64,000 nucleotides of DNA from Ophioderma brevispina (taxonomy: Eukaryota; Echinodermata; Ophiuroidea; Amphilepidida; Ophiodermatidae): the NCBI GenBank assembly GCA_023653785.1, contig JAMKCH010084933.1:1-64000 (forward strand), in the 5' to 3' direction. This document shows, in pieces, positions 1 to 10,540 of this stretch. The notes below the pieces were generated by a model, which saw only the letters and a list, made by a program, of their open reading frames with translations, had not been told where the DNA came from and made no database searches. Both the position numbers and the translations under genes were made by a program. Numbering within the stretch: the first letter of the stretch is position 1; each line of letters starts with the position of its first letter.

Positions 1-1685
1 TTCTGCTCCCACTGACATATTCTTGTCACCAGGATGTATTGCCCCTCTCTGTTCTGTTTGAAACATTATTTTGTATATCGCTGTTTTTACCCCTGCACAA
101 CCGCATGCAACACAACTCGTGCAGTTTCGGAAGACTCTAGTCCACCGTTTGTTCCTTTCTCTTTGAATATACGCCATACAAAACTTGGGTTTCAGCATCC
201 ACAGAGTGTTTCAGGATATGGACTTCATAAAACTGGCAGGCATTTGAGGTGAGTATAGTAAGAAAGAAACGTCAAACTGCAGTTTCTATTTTCTCTTACA
301 AGTTCTGCCCACATTGAGGTTTTGTATTGGGTTTTTTTCCGTGCCTGGTGCCTTGTCAGTTTCAGCATATATTTCGGGAAGCGGTCAACCTATGTGGTTG
401 GTGGGTAGTAAAATTAAAGTTTCTTTCCCAGGAATTCCCTAGTGTGGATGAAAGGCATGTACGATCGGATGCTGACGTTCTTCACGCATGGGGACTGGTT
501 TTTGTTCTTTTGGAAAGACTTGCTTTGTTTTGAAGATTTCGCCTTCATTGTACTGTTCATTCAGAATGTGTCAACCCCCGGTGGAGAAAATTCTGCCATT
601 AATAGGAACACTAATGTATTTTTATGTAAGGGATATCAACCTAGATCTTTTTGAGGTTGTTCAATCTCTGTTGTATGTTTAGCTGGTAATCTATATTTTG
701 TTTCTTTCTTGAGCAGATCTAAAATTAGGTGGAACCACAATCAAGAAGAGTACGACTGAGGGCATCTTTGTAAACAGCAATTAAGTAGGAACCAATCAAT
801 GGTCTACTTGTATGATCCATGTATTTTTTTTTGTGTCAAGGCTAATTAAGCATAAAAGCAGAAGCGCCACTGGCACATTTCACAAAATGGGAATTTTCTC
901 AATTTGCTTCAAATGCAGTCTAGGTTATGTTGGAAAACAGAGATACTTTTACACATAAAAAATCATTTACTCAAAAACAGATAGGATGTTGTATATAAGC
1001 AGAGGTTAAAGACATTCTAGGTAATTTGTAGCCTAAGTTTTAAGTTTTCCGAACTTAATCAACAAATGTGAATATTAAAAGAATATCATAGACTCGTACT
1101 CACTGTTATTTAAAACCACAAAGTTACAGACCCGTTCCCAAACCAGAGTGCATTGCGTGGGGAAACATTTGCATACGGAGTGCGTTTTCTTGTGTTAACG
1201 CCATTTTCGTCGTATGCTGAATTAAATGTCGCCGGCGACATTATTAATTATTAAAATCGTTCTGTTTACCAATAAGGTGTGGATTTGGTCTTAATTATTT
1301 CAGGTGAGGGCTTTAGTATATATAAAGGCTTTACAACCTGCAAAATATACTCATTTTGAAAAATCTTGAGGGCGAACTATTTTTCCAAATGTGCCAGGTC
1401 TCTTAGCAGCAGTTAACTAAGTAGAAACGGAAGGACTGGCGCAAGAGAGTAATTAACATCCCTTTTGAAGCTCTTGCAAGTCCAGGTTTGATGCTACATG
1501 AGCCGGAAGGGCAATTCAATTAAGCCTGCAAAGGAATGGAAGAAATTATCTTCTTGTTGGAGGTAATTTGGACCTGGGGATTTCACAGCCAAGTCTCTAA
1601 GACTAGACTGAGAGGCCTAAGGAGGGGTCAACTAAGAGCAGGCTCAGGTAGAAGTTGGATAAAGGATGATCGGGGGCTTTACCTA

Positions 1686-1935
1686 ATAATAATAATAACC
1701 AGGTTTTTATATATCGCTTAATCACCGTAAACGGTGCTGTTGCCAATTATCAGTACGCCACCTTCAGGAAATCAAAGACATCCTTTCAAGCGCACATGAA
1801 GATTATAATATTACCCCATAAAGCGCCCCGATTTAGCTTGGGTCGACCGATGCAAGTGTGATTCAAGTATCTTGCCCAGGGTCACAATCACATTGACCAA
1901 AACGGGGCTCCGTCGAATCGATCACGAGTCCGTAG
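1686..1935 (-). mobile_element. tRNA-related SINE copy in left arm of the giant palindrome
   Basis: Read on the minus strand it starts with a B-box-like segment (GATTCGACGGAGCCCCG), continues through TGGGCAAGATACTTGAATCA, GGTCGACCCAAGC and a conserved ATGGGGTAATATTATAATC, and ends in an ATT-rich tail (TTATTATTATTATTAGG). The same order of blocks occurs in the SINE at 11.46-11.78 kb. No convincing A box is seen, so it is 5'-truncated or very diverged. Confidence 0.6.
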
Positions 1936-3260
1936 ATAGTACCCTCGTAACTAATACAGTAGATGCAAAGGATTGAGCCCCATATACTGACTACGTAGAT
2001 AGCATATCGATTGCATCACGTTTACATCTTACCGTAGATAACATATGACTGTATTCACGTATACTATTCTACTCGGTTACTACATATTCGAGATACATAA
2101 TTGCAGTAAACATTATTACTTCAATACCATGACGCCTATAGTGAACAACCTGTCTACCAATTAGCATTATTATAAATATTATTATTATTTTATAACATAC
2201 TATTTATACATTGTGATGTTATCCACGTATTACTATAGACCTAGCTAAGCATTGATATGATTGCATCTACGTATATTATCTCGTAGATAGCATATGATTG
2301 ATCCAATTATAATACGGCCATAGATAGCATATGATTTTATTCACGTATTTTTCTATCTACCATAAATAGCATATGATTGTATCCACGTATACCGTATACC
2401 ATAGCTAGCAATAATTTTATCCTAAATACCGTGATAGCATATGGGCGGGTGTGATACTATACCGTAGATCGCTGTGTTGTATCCAGTATACTATTACCTT
2501 AGATAGCATATGATTGTATCCACAGTATTACTATCTACCGTTTGAGAGCATATGGACGTATTCACGTATACCAGCTACCGTAGATGCTTATGCATGCCTC
2601 AACGTAAACTATATCCATAGAGATCCGTATATGATTTGATAGGCTCTCCCCTGAGGAGCAATGATCGTATTACCGGTTACTATCTACACTGTTAAAATGA
2701 CCATAAAAAAAAGTCGTGTAACTGGCGCTGGGATTGCCAACAGTTTTAAAACTTTTTTAACAGTTATATTTACACCGTGCCAGATCTACCGTAGATAAGC
2801 ATTTTTATTGCTTGCCATAGCGGATTTTATAATTTGGATCAAATCATATGCTATCTACCGAGATAATAGAAGGGACAATGGTGTGGAAGATTAAAGATGA
2901 GAGCAAAGAGCTAATACGTAGATGCATCATCGCTACTTACGTTAAGATAGTATAACAGTGGATACAATCACACATTATAAATAAGTTGTATATTATAATA
3001 ATTTATATAATGATAATTGGTATACATGTGGGTTCATTATAAGGCTGTCCTGGTATTGAAAGTATATGTTACTGCAATCTCATGGTTTCTCGAATCGGTA
3101 TTTACCTGAAGTAGATAGTATACGTGAATACAGTCATATGTTATCTACGGTAGATAGTATACGTGGATGCAATCAATATGCTATCTACGGTAGATAGTCT
3201 ATGGGGGAGTCAAGTCATTTCTATCTACTGTAGATGTATACAGGGTACTATCTACGGGAG
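1920..3260. repeat. Palindromic satellite array, ~37-39 bp unit
   Basis: Degenerate tandem copies of a unit that reads roughly TATCTACGGTAGATAG followed by CATATGATTGTATCCACGTA. Each unit holds the self-complementary core TATCTACNGTAGATA and an inner CATATG. Copies in the left half read in one orientation (CATATGATTGTATCCACG) and copies near 3100-3240 read in the other (CGTGGATGCAATCATATG type), so the array itself is folded along with the arms. Copies are badly decayed, with many indels, and the spacing drifts. Confidence 0.75.
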
Positions 3261-3329
3261 AACCGTGGATCCTTAGCGTCCCGTTGTGGGTCAATGGTGT
3301 TTTTGTGAGTGACCTGGGCCACGATCCTG

Positions 3330-3515
3330 GATCCCAATTGCATCGTCGACCCCGCGATCTGGGAGCTTGTTAGGGGAATATTAATAATCTCATGTGCGCT
3401 TGTAAGAAGGAATGTCTTTTGTTTCCTAAGGTGCGTAATGAATAATTGGCAACAGCACCTTTACGGTGATTAAGCGATATATAAAAAAAACTGGTTATTA
3501 TTGATTCTTAGAGGT
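3330..3515 (+). mobile_element. Same SINE, mirror copy in right arm
   Basis: Contains CATCGTCGACC, then ATCTCATGTGCGCTTGTAAG, ATTGGCAACAGCACC, GGTGATTAAGCGATATATAA and a short TTATTATTGATT end. It matches the left-arm copy in reverse complement. Being in both arms means the SINE was already present when the inverted duplication formed, or that the arms were later homogenised. Confidence 0.55.
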
Positions 3516-5240
3516 CAAGCACCCGATCTCCTTAGCCAACTGCTACCTTAGCTGCTCTTATTTTACCCTCGCCTATTGTGCGCTCAGTCTAGTCTTATAA
3601 CCTTGCTGTGAAAATCCCAGTCCAAATTAGCCTCCACAGAAATATTTTCTTTCCTTCATTCTTTCAGGCTTATGGAATTCCCTTTTCCGGCTCATGTAGC
3701 AATCAAAAAACCTTGACTTGCAGAGCTTCAAAAGGGATGTTAATTACTATCTTGGCGCCAGTCCCCGTCTCAGCGTTTCTACTTGAGTTCAACTGTGCTA
3801 AATAGACACTGGCAACAATTTTTTTGAAAAATAAAGTGCGCCCTCAAGAATTTTCAGAAATCGATATTTTTTGCATGGTTGTAAAGCCTTTATATACAAA
3901 AGTCCTCACCTGAAGATTAAGACCAATCAACATCCTTATGGGTAAACAAACGATTTTATATTAAAATGTCGCCGGCGACCTTAATTCAGAAGACACGGAA
4001 ATTGCGTTTAACCCAATAAACGCACGCCGTATGCATTGTTTTCCCACGCAATGCACTCTGTTTTTTTTCTTGGACGGGTCCTGTAACCTTTGTGGTTTTA
4101 ATATTTCAGTGAGAATACGAGTCTATGATATTCTTGTAATATGCACATTTGTTGATTAAAGTTACGGGAAAACTTAAAACTTGCCTACAAATTACCAATA
4201 TGTTCTTTAACCTCTGATTTATACCACCCCTCCCTATCTGTTGTTTGAGTATGTTATTTTTATGTGTAAAGTAATCTCTGTTTTCCAATAACCTAGACTG
4301 ATCATTTGAGAGCAAATTGACGAAAAGTTCATATTTTTTGTGAAAATGTGCCAGGGGGGTGCTGCTTTAATAAATGCCTTAATTAGCCTTGACAAAAAAA
4401 AAAAAATACATGGATCATAAAAGTAGACCATTGATTGGTTCATCTAACTTAATTGCTCCTGTTTACAAAGATGCCCTCAGTCGTACTCTTCTTTGCTTGG
4501 GTTCAACCTAATTTTAGATCTGCTCAAGAAGAATCACAATATAGATTACCAGCCTAAAACATACAAACAGATTTGAAAGCAAACTCCAAAAATATCTAGG
4601 TTGATATCCTTACAATAATAGCATTAGTGTCCTATTCATGCGACATTTTTCCTACACCTGGTTGGACACATTTCGAAATGCAACCAGTACAATGAAGGCG
4701 AAATCTTCAAAACAGGCAAATTCTTTCCAAAAGGAAACAAAACCAGTCCCATTTCGTGAAAGAACGTCGCATCGTTAATTGCCTTTCAATACACAGCTTA
4801 GAGGATGTAGATGGGAAAGAAATTTTATTTTACCCACCAGACCACAATGAGGTTTACCGCTTCCGAGAATATTGCTGATGAAAATGCAAGTCACCAGGCA
4901 CGAAAATTACAAAACCTTAAAATGTGGCAGAACTTGTAAGAGAAAATTAAAGCACTGCAGGTTGAGTTTCTTACTATACTCAACTCAAATGCATGCAGTT
5001 TTTGAGTGACCATATCCTGGAAACACTCTGTGGAGGATGCTTAAACCAATATTTGTGTAGGGCGATTTCAAAGAGAAAGGAACAAACGGTGGACTAGAGT
5101 CTGCCCACGAAAATGCACGAGTTGTGTTGCAATGCGTTGTGAAGGTAAAAACCGCGATAAGATCAAAAATAATGTTCAAACAAGAAAAGAGAGGGGGGCA
5201 TTACATCCCTGGTGAAAGACTATGAGGGGAGCAGATGCTG

Positions 5241-6284
5241 CTATCCTATAGAGCATGGAAAAAGGTAGATGCTGCTATGGTGCACATGGGTGTTTAGTGG
5301 ATACCTTTGCCCAAACCACTACTGATATACCTTCCGAGGAATGTCGGAGGGGGGGCTACAATTGGAGACTACGACGTGGTCTCACAGGAGATCGTCCATC
5401 GAAAAGTACCAGGAATTTCTTCTGGCACATCTCCACCCGAGCCAATAGGAATAAGAATCTATTCTAAATTGGGCTTCAAGACTGAAGATGACATATGCTA
5501 CCGGAAAGTAACTGGATAGGAGATAAGAGTCAAAATAACACCAGTGCTGTGAAGATTGGACCATGTGATGAACAAAAACATCCAATCAGACGTCTTTTCA
5601 TCAAATGAGACACAATGCAAAATCATATATATATAGTACCTGCCGTCTATCATCGAGGAGCTTTCTTCCCAAGCCTAACTAATTAGAGAAACCGCGAAGG
5701 AAGGGATGGCTTTGAAATACTTCTCAGTCTAAGTGGTTAAGGAAATTCAGGTCCTCCTTAAAATTCCTGGACTGCTGGGAGAGTGTAACGCAATGTCATG
5801 ATGTTTGTTGCAGTTGGAGAGGGAGTGTTACCGGGAATAAAGCGCTCAACACACCAATCGCCATTCCAAGTCGAAGACAGCTTGTAAACAGATTGATGGA
5901 TGAGAGAAGATGAACATGAGATGATGGGTGTAGAAACTGAAATTAAAGACATAGCAATGACCTGTTTTCCCAACTGTACAAGTGCCTAAAGACCGTGGAG
6001 TAGATCAAACCAGGATGTGGTCACCACGCGCCGTGCCTACTCAAAATAGATTTGACAACTTTGAGACCACAATGCAGTTCTTGTAATTATTAGCGTTCGA
6101 AAGTCACGTTGGTTGTTAAAATGGGTCCTACAGGGAAAGTGATTAGTTACATCGTAAAGACTACTCTGTGGGTTTTAATTACGATTTCAGAGAATAACCC
6201 AACAAATTAACATGTCCTTCAGTGTTTTATTCAAAAGTGTGGCCGCTGGTGGAAATTATTGTATTTATTAGTGAACCATTGTAG
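5241..6284. other. No recognised gene; GATGCTGCTAT doublet and a weak ORF
   Basis: Just outside the palindrome the segment GATGCTGCTAT occurs twice (about 5234 and 5268). A plus-strand frame near 5310-5519 ends in IYSKLGFKTEDD, which faintly resembles the end of a GNAT acetyltransferase fold (LYxKLGF). It lacks the acetyl-CoA loop, so I do not call it a gene. The rest shows nothing I recognise. Confidence 0.4.
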
Positions 6285-6560
6285 TTAGTCAGTACGTAGT
6301 ATACGTGAGTACAATCCTTAGCGATCTTGAGAGTGATAACATATTATCTGACCGTAATAATCAGTATGACCCAAAGTGTTGTTTTACGGTAGATGCTATA
6401 ATATTATTTGCTAGATAAACGTAAACCTGCATGTTGCATACAACGCTATATGTACAAATCGGGAACAATTCTATTGCTATCTGGAGATTGTATGGTGTGT
6501 ACATTCATAATCATATTATCTACTTAGAGATGCGTGACTACTTTACAAATTGGACGAGAT
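6285..6560. repeat. Decayed fragment of the TATCTAC/GTAGATA satellite
   Basis: Contains CGTAGTATACGTGAGTACAA, TTACGGTAGATGCTATAAT and CATATTATCTACTTAGAGATG. These are partial copies of the unit seen in the core of the 5-kb palindrome, with heavy indel damage. Confidence 0.5.
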
Positions 6561-7090
6561 CGCACTCATATTAGGTAGGTGAACATACCGAAGCATTTGT
6601 TGTAACGCCGATACAAGCAAGCCGATTACAACATCGTGACAGTAAAAAATAAGTTACTACAAAACAAATCTCGAACCACATATAACATTTCATCAGGTCG
6701 TTAGATGGTTAAGAACCAAGCAAAGGGCCACCTGTATTCAATTGGGTGGCAAAGGTATGGAATTAACCTCCTGCATGTTTCAAGAATTAGCGAGGGGCCT
6801 CCAGTTAGGAAAAGCGTCTAACTTACTATGTATAACAAGTTATGTAAATTCTAAACGTCGTCCGATTTTTAATGGCAACTGATGCATTTTCATCCAGAGA
6901 GATTCGTTAAGGGGACATGCCTATTTGTCTTGTCATCGGGCTTGTAGGAATATTTGTATAATTTTGTATTTCAATTTTATCTTTGTATTATTTTTTTTCT
7001 GTGCGATGTTTTCTTATGCATTTTCTTCGTGTTAAATATGTGTAAAAAGCTTTGTGTTTGTTTTAGTTCTAAAGCGTTTTTAAATATGGT
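6561..7090. other. AT-rich stretch, nothing recognised
   Basis: Short ORFs only, none with codon use or motifs suggesting a protein. Toward its end the sequence becomes T-rich and leads into the trinucleotide run. Confidence 0.4.
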
Positions 7091-7280
7091 TAGTAGTAGT
7101 TGTTGTATTAGTGCCAGCAGCAGGAGCAGTAAACAGAGTAGCAGTAGCAGTTAACAGTAGCAGAGTAAGCAGCAGCAGTAGAGTAGCAGTAGCAGTGGCC
7201 AGTGGTAGTGTGGGGTAGTCAGTAGTGGTGGTAGTATTAGTAGTAGTCTTAGTATTAGTATTAGTAGTAGTAGTGTGTAG
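7091..7280. repeat. AGT/AGC trinucleotide microsatellite
   Basis: Imperfect run of TAG, CAG and GTA units, including AGCAGCAGGAGCAGTA and TTAGTAGTAGTAGTG. The serine-rich and valine-rich translations through it are low-complexity artefacts. Confidence 0.9.
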
Positions 7281-8441
7281 TCGTGCCGTCGTAGCGTGCG
7301 TGGCGTTGTATATGCCATTAAAACAACTGCATGTATTGCCTAAAACAATCTTCTGTGTTTTGCTTAATCAAACCCGTTACAGGAGGAAGACATGTTTAAG
7401 AGCTCAAAACTCACTTTGCTGATGACTTTGTCCTCCTCTCAAACACAATGCATCAAACTCAGGAGCCTTTTTTTATGGAGTTCAAAGCTGCTGCAATCTG
7501 TCGACCTTCATTCAGATACTGCATATTTCACTTTCAGCATCGACAACATGCTGCATTCAAACAACTTCTGTTCAGGAAATAAATCGGGAACATTGCTTTT
7601 GGTGTCAGGGTGTATGGATTGAAACGGTATGCATGTGCTACATTAAACAGACAAAACGGATGGTAAAGCTTTGGAGCTTGCAACACAAGAAGACAAGGAA
7701 AGGGGCCCTTATTAATTGCAATAAAACTCTTCAGGAAGTTGTACAAAATCGGTTTTTGTGTTGGAGCATGGTATGGACTGTTGATGAAAAAAATACAGGA
7801 CAAATGAGAATTACCACATCAGCTCTTTAAAAAAAACCCCACTTAAATAATCTTGGCAAATACCACTTTACTAAAAGAAACTTGTATTTCATGTCTAGAA
7901 AACCTTACAGTGTCAGTAGGAAAACCAATAGAAAAAATGATAGTTAGCATCATGCTTTCTTTAGACTACTCAACGGAGAAATTTGTGATGCGAGGAAGTT
8001 GTAAACATTTTGTTACCTGATAATCAATACCTAAAAATGTTTAATTACTGGAATTACTGGACTAGCATAATTGGATCGACATTTATATACTAGTAATCCA
8101 TTAGCCAAGACGAATATTCACAATTGCATGTACAATTGGTTTAGAAAGAATTAAAGTACACATGTCATGACCTATACTCATATTTCAAAGTTACACCAGC
8201 AATGCTGACTTTTAAGAAATAGTTTTTATAAGGCCGGTTTTAATTATTATTTTTAGAATTTTTTAGAGTTTTAGAATCCACACTCTTTGGCACGCTATTT
8301 GTTATAGTTTATTTATTACACTTCATCACTGGCATTAAAAATAGATTCAAAAATAAAGAAAGTGAGATAAAATGCCAGAAAAAAGAATGGAACAAACAGA
8401 GTGCAAAAATACCTCTATAGGGACATTCAACCTTTCAAACA
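7281..8441. other. No gene seen
   Basis: Two overlapping opposite-strand ORFs of 60-90 codons occur at 7392-7830, but they have no domain, no splice-site context and no compositional change from the surroundings. The rest is AT-rich noncoding sequence. Confidence 0.4.
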
Positions 8442-8609
8442 TGGTCCGCATGCATAAAAAGTTAGACAAGGTTTAAAGTTAGACCTTTCAAAATAAATAC
8501 AAAATACCTCATGTCAATGCAGAAGAAAATGCCTTTTCTGGTGAGACTAAATTACACTTAGACCAGGTTTACCTTAAGACTCGGTCTAACTCTTTGTGCA
8601 TACTGACCA
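8442..8609. mobile_element. Short MITE-like palindrome (~170 bp)
   Basis: The left end GTCCGCATGCATAAAAAGTT is mirrored by the right end, whose complement reads GTCAGTATGCACAAAGAGTT. The GTTAGAC and AAGG(T)TTAAA blocks that follow also pair imperfectly (AGGTTTAAAGTTAGACC against the complement of the right side). No coding capacity. Confidence 0.6.
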
Positions 8610-8635
8610 AGGAGACGCCCGCTTACCCATTTAAT

Positions 8636-9625
8636 AGAGCGGGAGCAAGGACTTGGGTCAAACATCATCGTTCATGTCCCACTACATCTCAGCTTTGACA
8701 CCTTTGGTAGTTAGTATGGACCCTCTACATCAATGCAAGGTAGTTAGTGGTGTCAAATTGTGGTATCACTTTTTCAATAGGGGCCAATTTAAGTTTACAC
8801 AGGGGGTCAAACTTTTAAATTACTCCAATCATGTTGAAATGCATGCCATATTGTCCGTCTAGCCATAAGGATTCCAAAAATGTATAGTTTGTACCATCTA
8901 TGACCATTGGTTTTAGAGTTATTGGGTAAAAATGGCTAAAAGTGCAAAAAAGGTCAATTTCCATTTGTACAGGGGTCAAAATCAGAAGTTGCTCCAATTT
9001 TGGTAAAAAATGAAACAAATTGTTCATCTAGCTTAATGTGTCAAAATAAGGAATAGTTTGTAGCATCTGCAATGCATAGTTATCATGGTATGTTACAAAA
9101 TAGGTTATGGGGCAACATAATCCAATTGGCATCGACCTTACTTGGAACCTTATCTCGGTCAGTAAACATTTAACAAAATCAAAACTATACTTTTTGTGAG
9201 TCCTCATTCCTCAGGCAATAATTTGCAAGCATTTAAAATACAATCAGAGAAACTTTCAATGTTGACCCCTGTACAAATTGAGTTTGACTTTTTTTTTTTT
9301 TGCACTTTTAGCCATTTTTACCCAATAACTCTAAAACCAATGGTCATAGATGGTACAAACTATACATTTTTGGAATCCTTGTGATTAGCCGGACAATATG
9401 GCATACATTTCAACATGATTGGAGTAATTAAAAAGTTTGACCCCTGCGTAAACTTAAATTAGCCCTATTGAAAAAGTGACACCACAATTTGACACCACTA
9501 ACTACCTTGCATTGATGTATAGGGTCCATACTAACTACTAAGGTGTCAAACCTTAGATGTAGTCGGGCATGAACGAACTCCCTAAATAAGGACCCTATGA
9601 TATTCTGCTCCTGCTCTATAAATAA
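8636..9625. mobile_element. ~1-kb palindromic element, arms of ~390 bp
   Basis: The left arm (about 8636-9030) and right arm (about 9235-9625) are reverse complements. Shared blocks include TTAGTATGGACCCTCTACAT against its complement near 9520, CCAATCATGTTGAAATGC near 8825 against 9405, and ATGACCATTGGTTTTAGAG near 8900 against 9340. Differences are mostly substitutions, unlike the indel-rich 5-kb palindrome. The spacer is ~200 bp. ORFs here are products of the repeat, and none resembles a transposase. Confidence 0.85.
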
Positions 9626-10080
9626 ACCTGCAACTCGAGCATCTACAAAAGGAGTTCCAAGAGTACGTATTAACAGGACAAAAAATTGAAAACAAAAGAG
9701 ATTTAAAAAAATCAATGTGTGTTATGTAATAACAATTTAAAAACAATTGTCTATTTTGTAATAACCATTTTAATACAATTGGCTATTTTAATATTAACCC
9801 ATGAAGAGCTAATTTACACCAGCTGTAGGCATGAATTATACCAATTGGAATGTTTAAAACATCAACGAGTGATAAAATAAGTCCATCTAATGTGGATTCT
9901 AAGGTCAATGGTGTCAATTCTAGACCAGAACTTGACTTTTCCTTGAAATCAAAATGAGAAAACAACATTGTGCCATTCTAAACATCACATTTTTGCAGTC
10001 ACGATAACAGTCGATAATGGTATTGGTAAGACATTTAATACTTAGAGGAAAAGACAAAACAACCATAGCAAGTTGGTAGA
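9626..10080. other. AT-rich spacer, nothing recognised
   Basis: Contains a local doublet ('AATAACAATTTAAAAACAAT' and a similar AATAACCATTTTAATACAAT 38 nt later) and short ORFs without features. Confidence 0.4.
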
Positions 10081-10110
10081 CTGTTATCTACAGTAGATAG
10101 TGAATTAAAT
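10080..10110. repeat. Isolated satellite unit fragment
   Basis: GTTATCTACAGTAGATAGTG is a clean copy of the palindromic core found in the satellite arrays at 2-3.2 and 12.3-12.9 kb. Confidence 0.5.
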
Positions 10111-10540
10111 CACATGTCATTTACAATAAATGCGAGGACTGCAATGTTGTAGATAACACTCCCATAAGAGCATCACCCGAAAAACAAACTCTTCAAGGAT
10201 TGTATATAGGAGAAATACACTGCGCATTTTGGAATCGATTTAGGTCAAACTTACTCAAAACAGCTACATCAAGCTTAACTTCAATGTCTCTACCTAACCT
10301 AGTCATGTTATGGCAATATGATCTACTTTAAAAAAAAAAACACACACCAACTTCGGCATAAGATTCAAGTATGTTTGGGTCGAAATTATCGTTTTCATGA
10401 CCATGATAGTGATTATGTTTATTTACTTCTTCACTTGAATGCTAGCTTTCGACCCCAACTCAAAATCAAGGTAGCGTGAAGTGATAGAATGTTTCTAGCA
10501 TGTGAGTGCTGTTAGTCGGAGAGATATGGTCCAAGTTATG

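Larger units (their letters stand above)
1..5240. mobile_element. Giant imperfect palindrome (foldback-like element), possibly cut by window edge
   Basis: The first ~1.95 kb reappears reverse-complemented between about 3.3 and 5.24 kb. Matching landmarks include CTCTAGTCCACCGTTTGTTC near 136-156 against its complement near 5080-5100, GTCGCCGGCGAC near 1227 against 3967, and AATTGGCAACAGCACC-type sequence near 3440 against 1735-1750. The arms pair over nearly their whole length but differ by many substitutions and 1-4 nt indels. The left arm reaches base 1, so the true end may lie outside the window; the right arm can be followed to about 5237. The core (about 1.95-3.3 kb) is a satellite array. 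No transposase or other protein is visible inside. Structure is typical of foldback elements, but an inverted duplication or a read-level artefact is also possible. Confidence 0.85.

Noticed and set aside
5307..5519. ORF ending IYSKLGFKTEDD, reminiscent of GNAT acetyltransferases
   Set aside because: Only one short motif matches; the acetyl-CoA binding segment and the rest of the domain are absent, and other frames are open too.
9428..9715. 95-codon minus-strand ORF
   Set aside because: Lies in the right arm of the 8.6-9.6 kb palindrome, with a related reading from the left arm; no domain.
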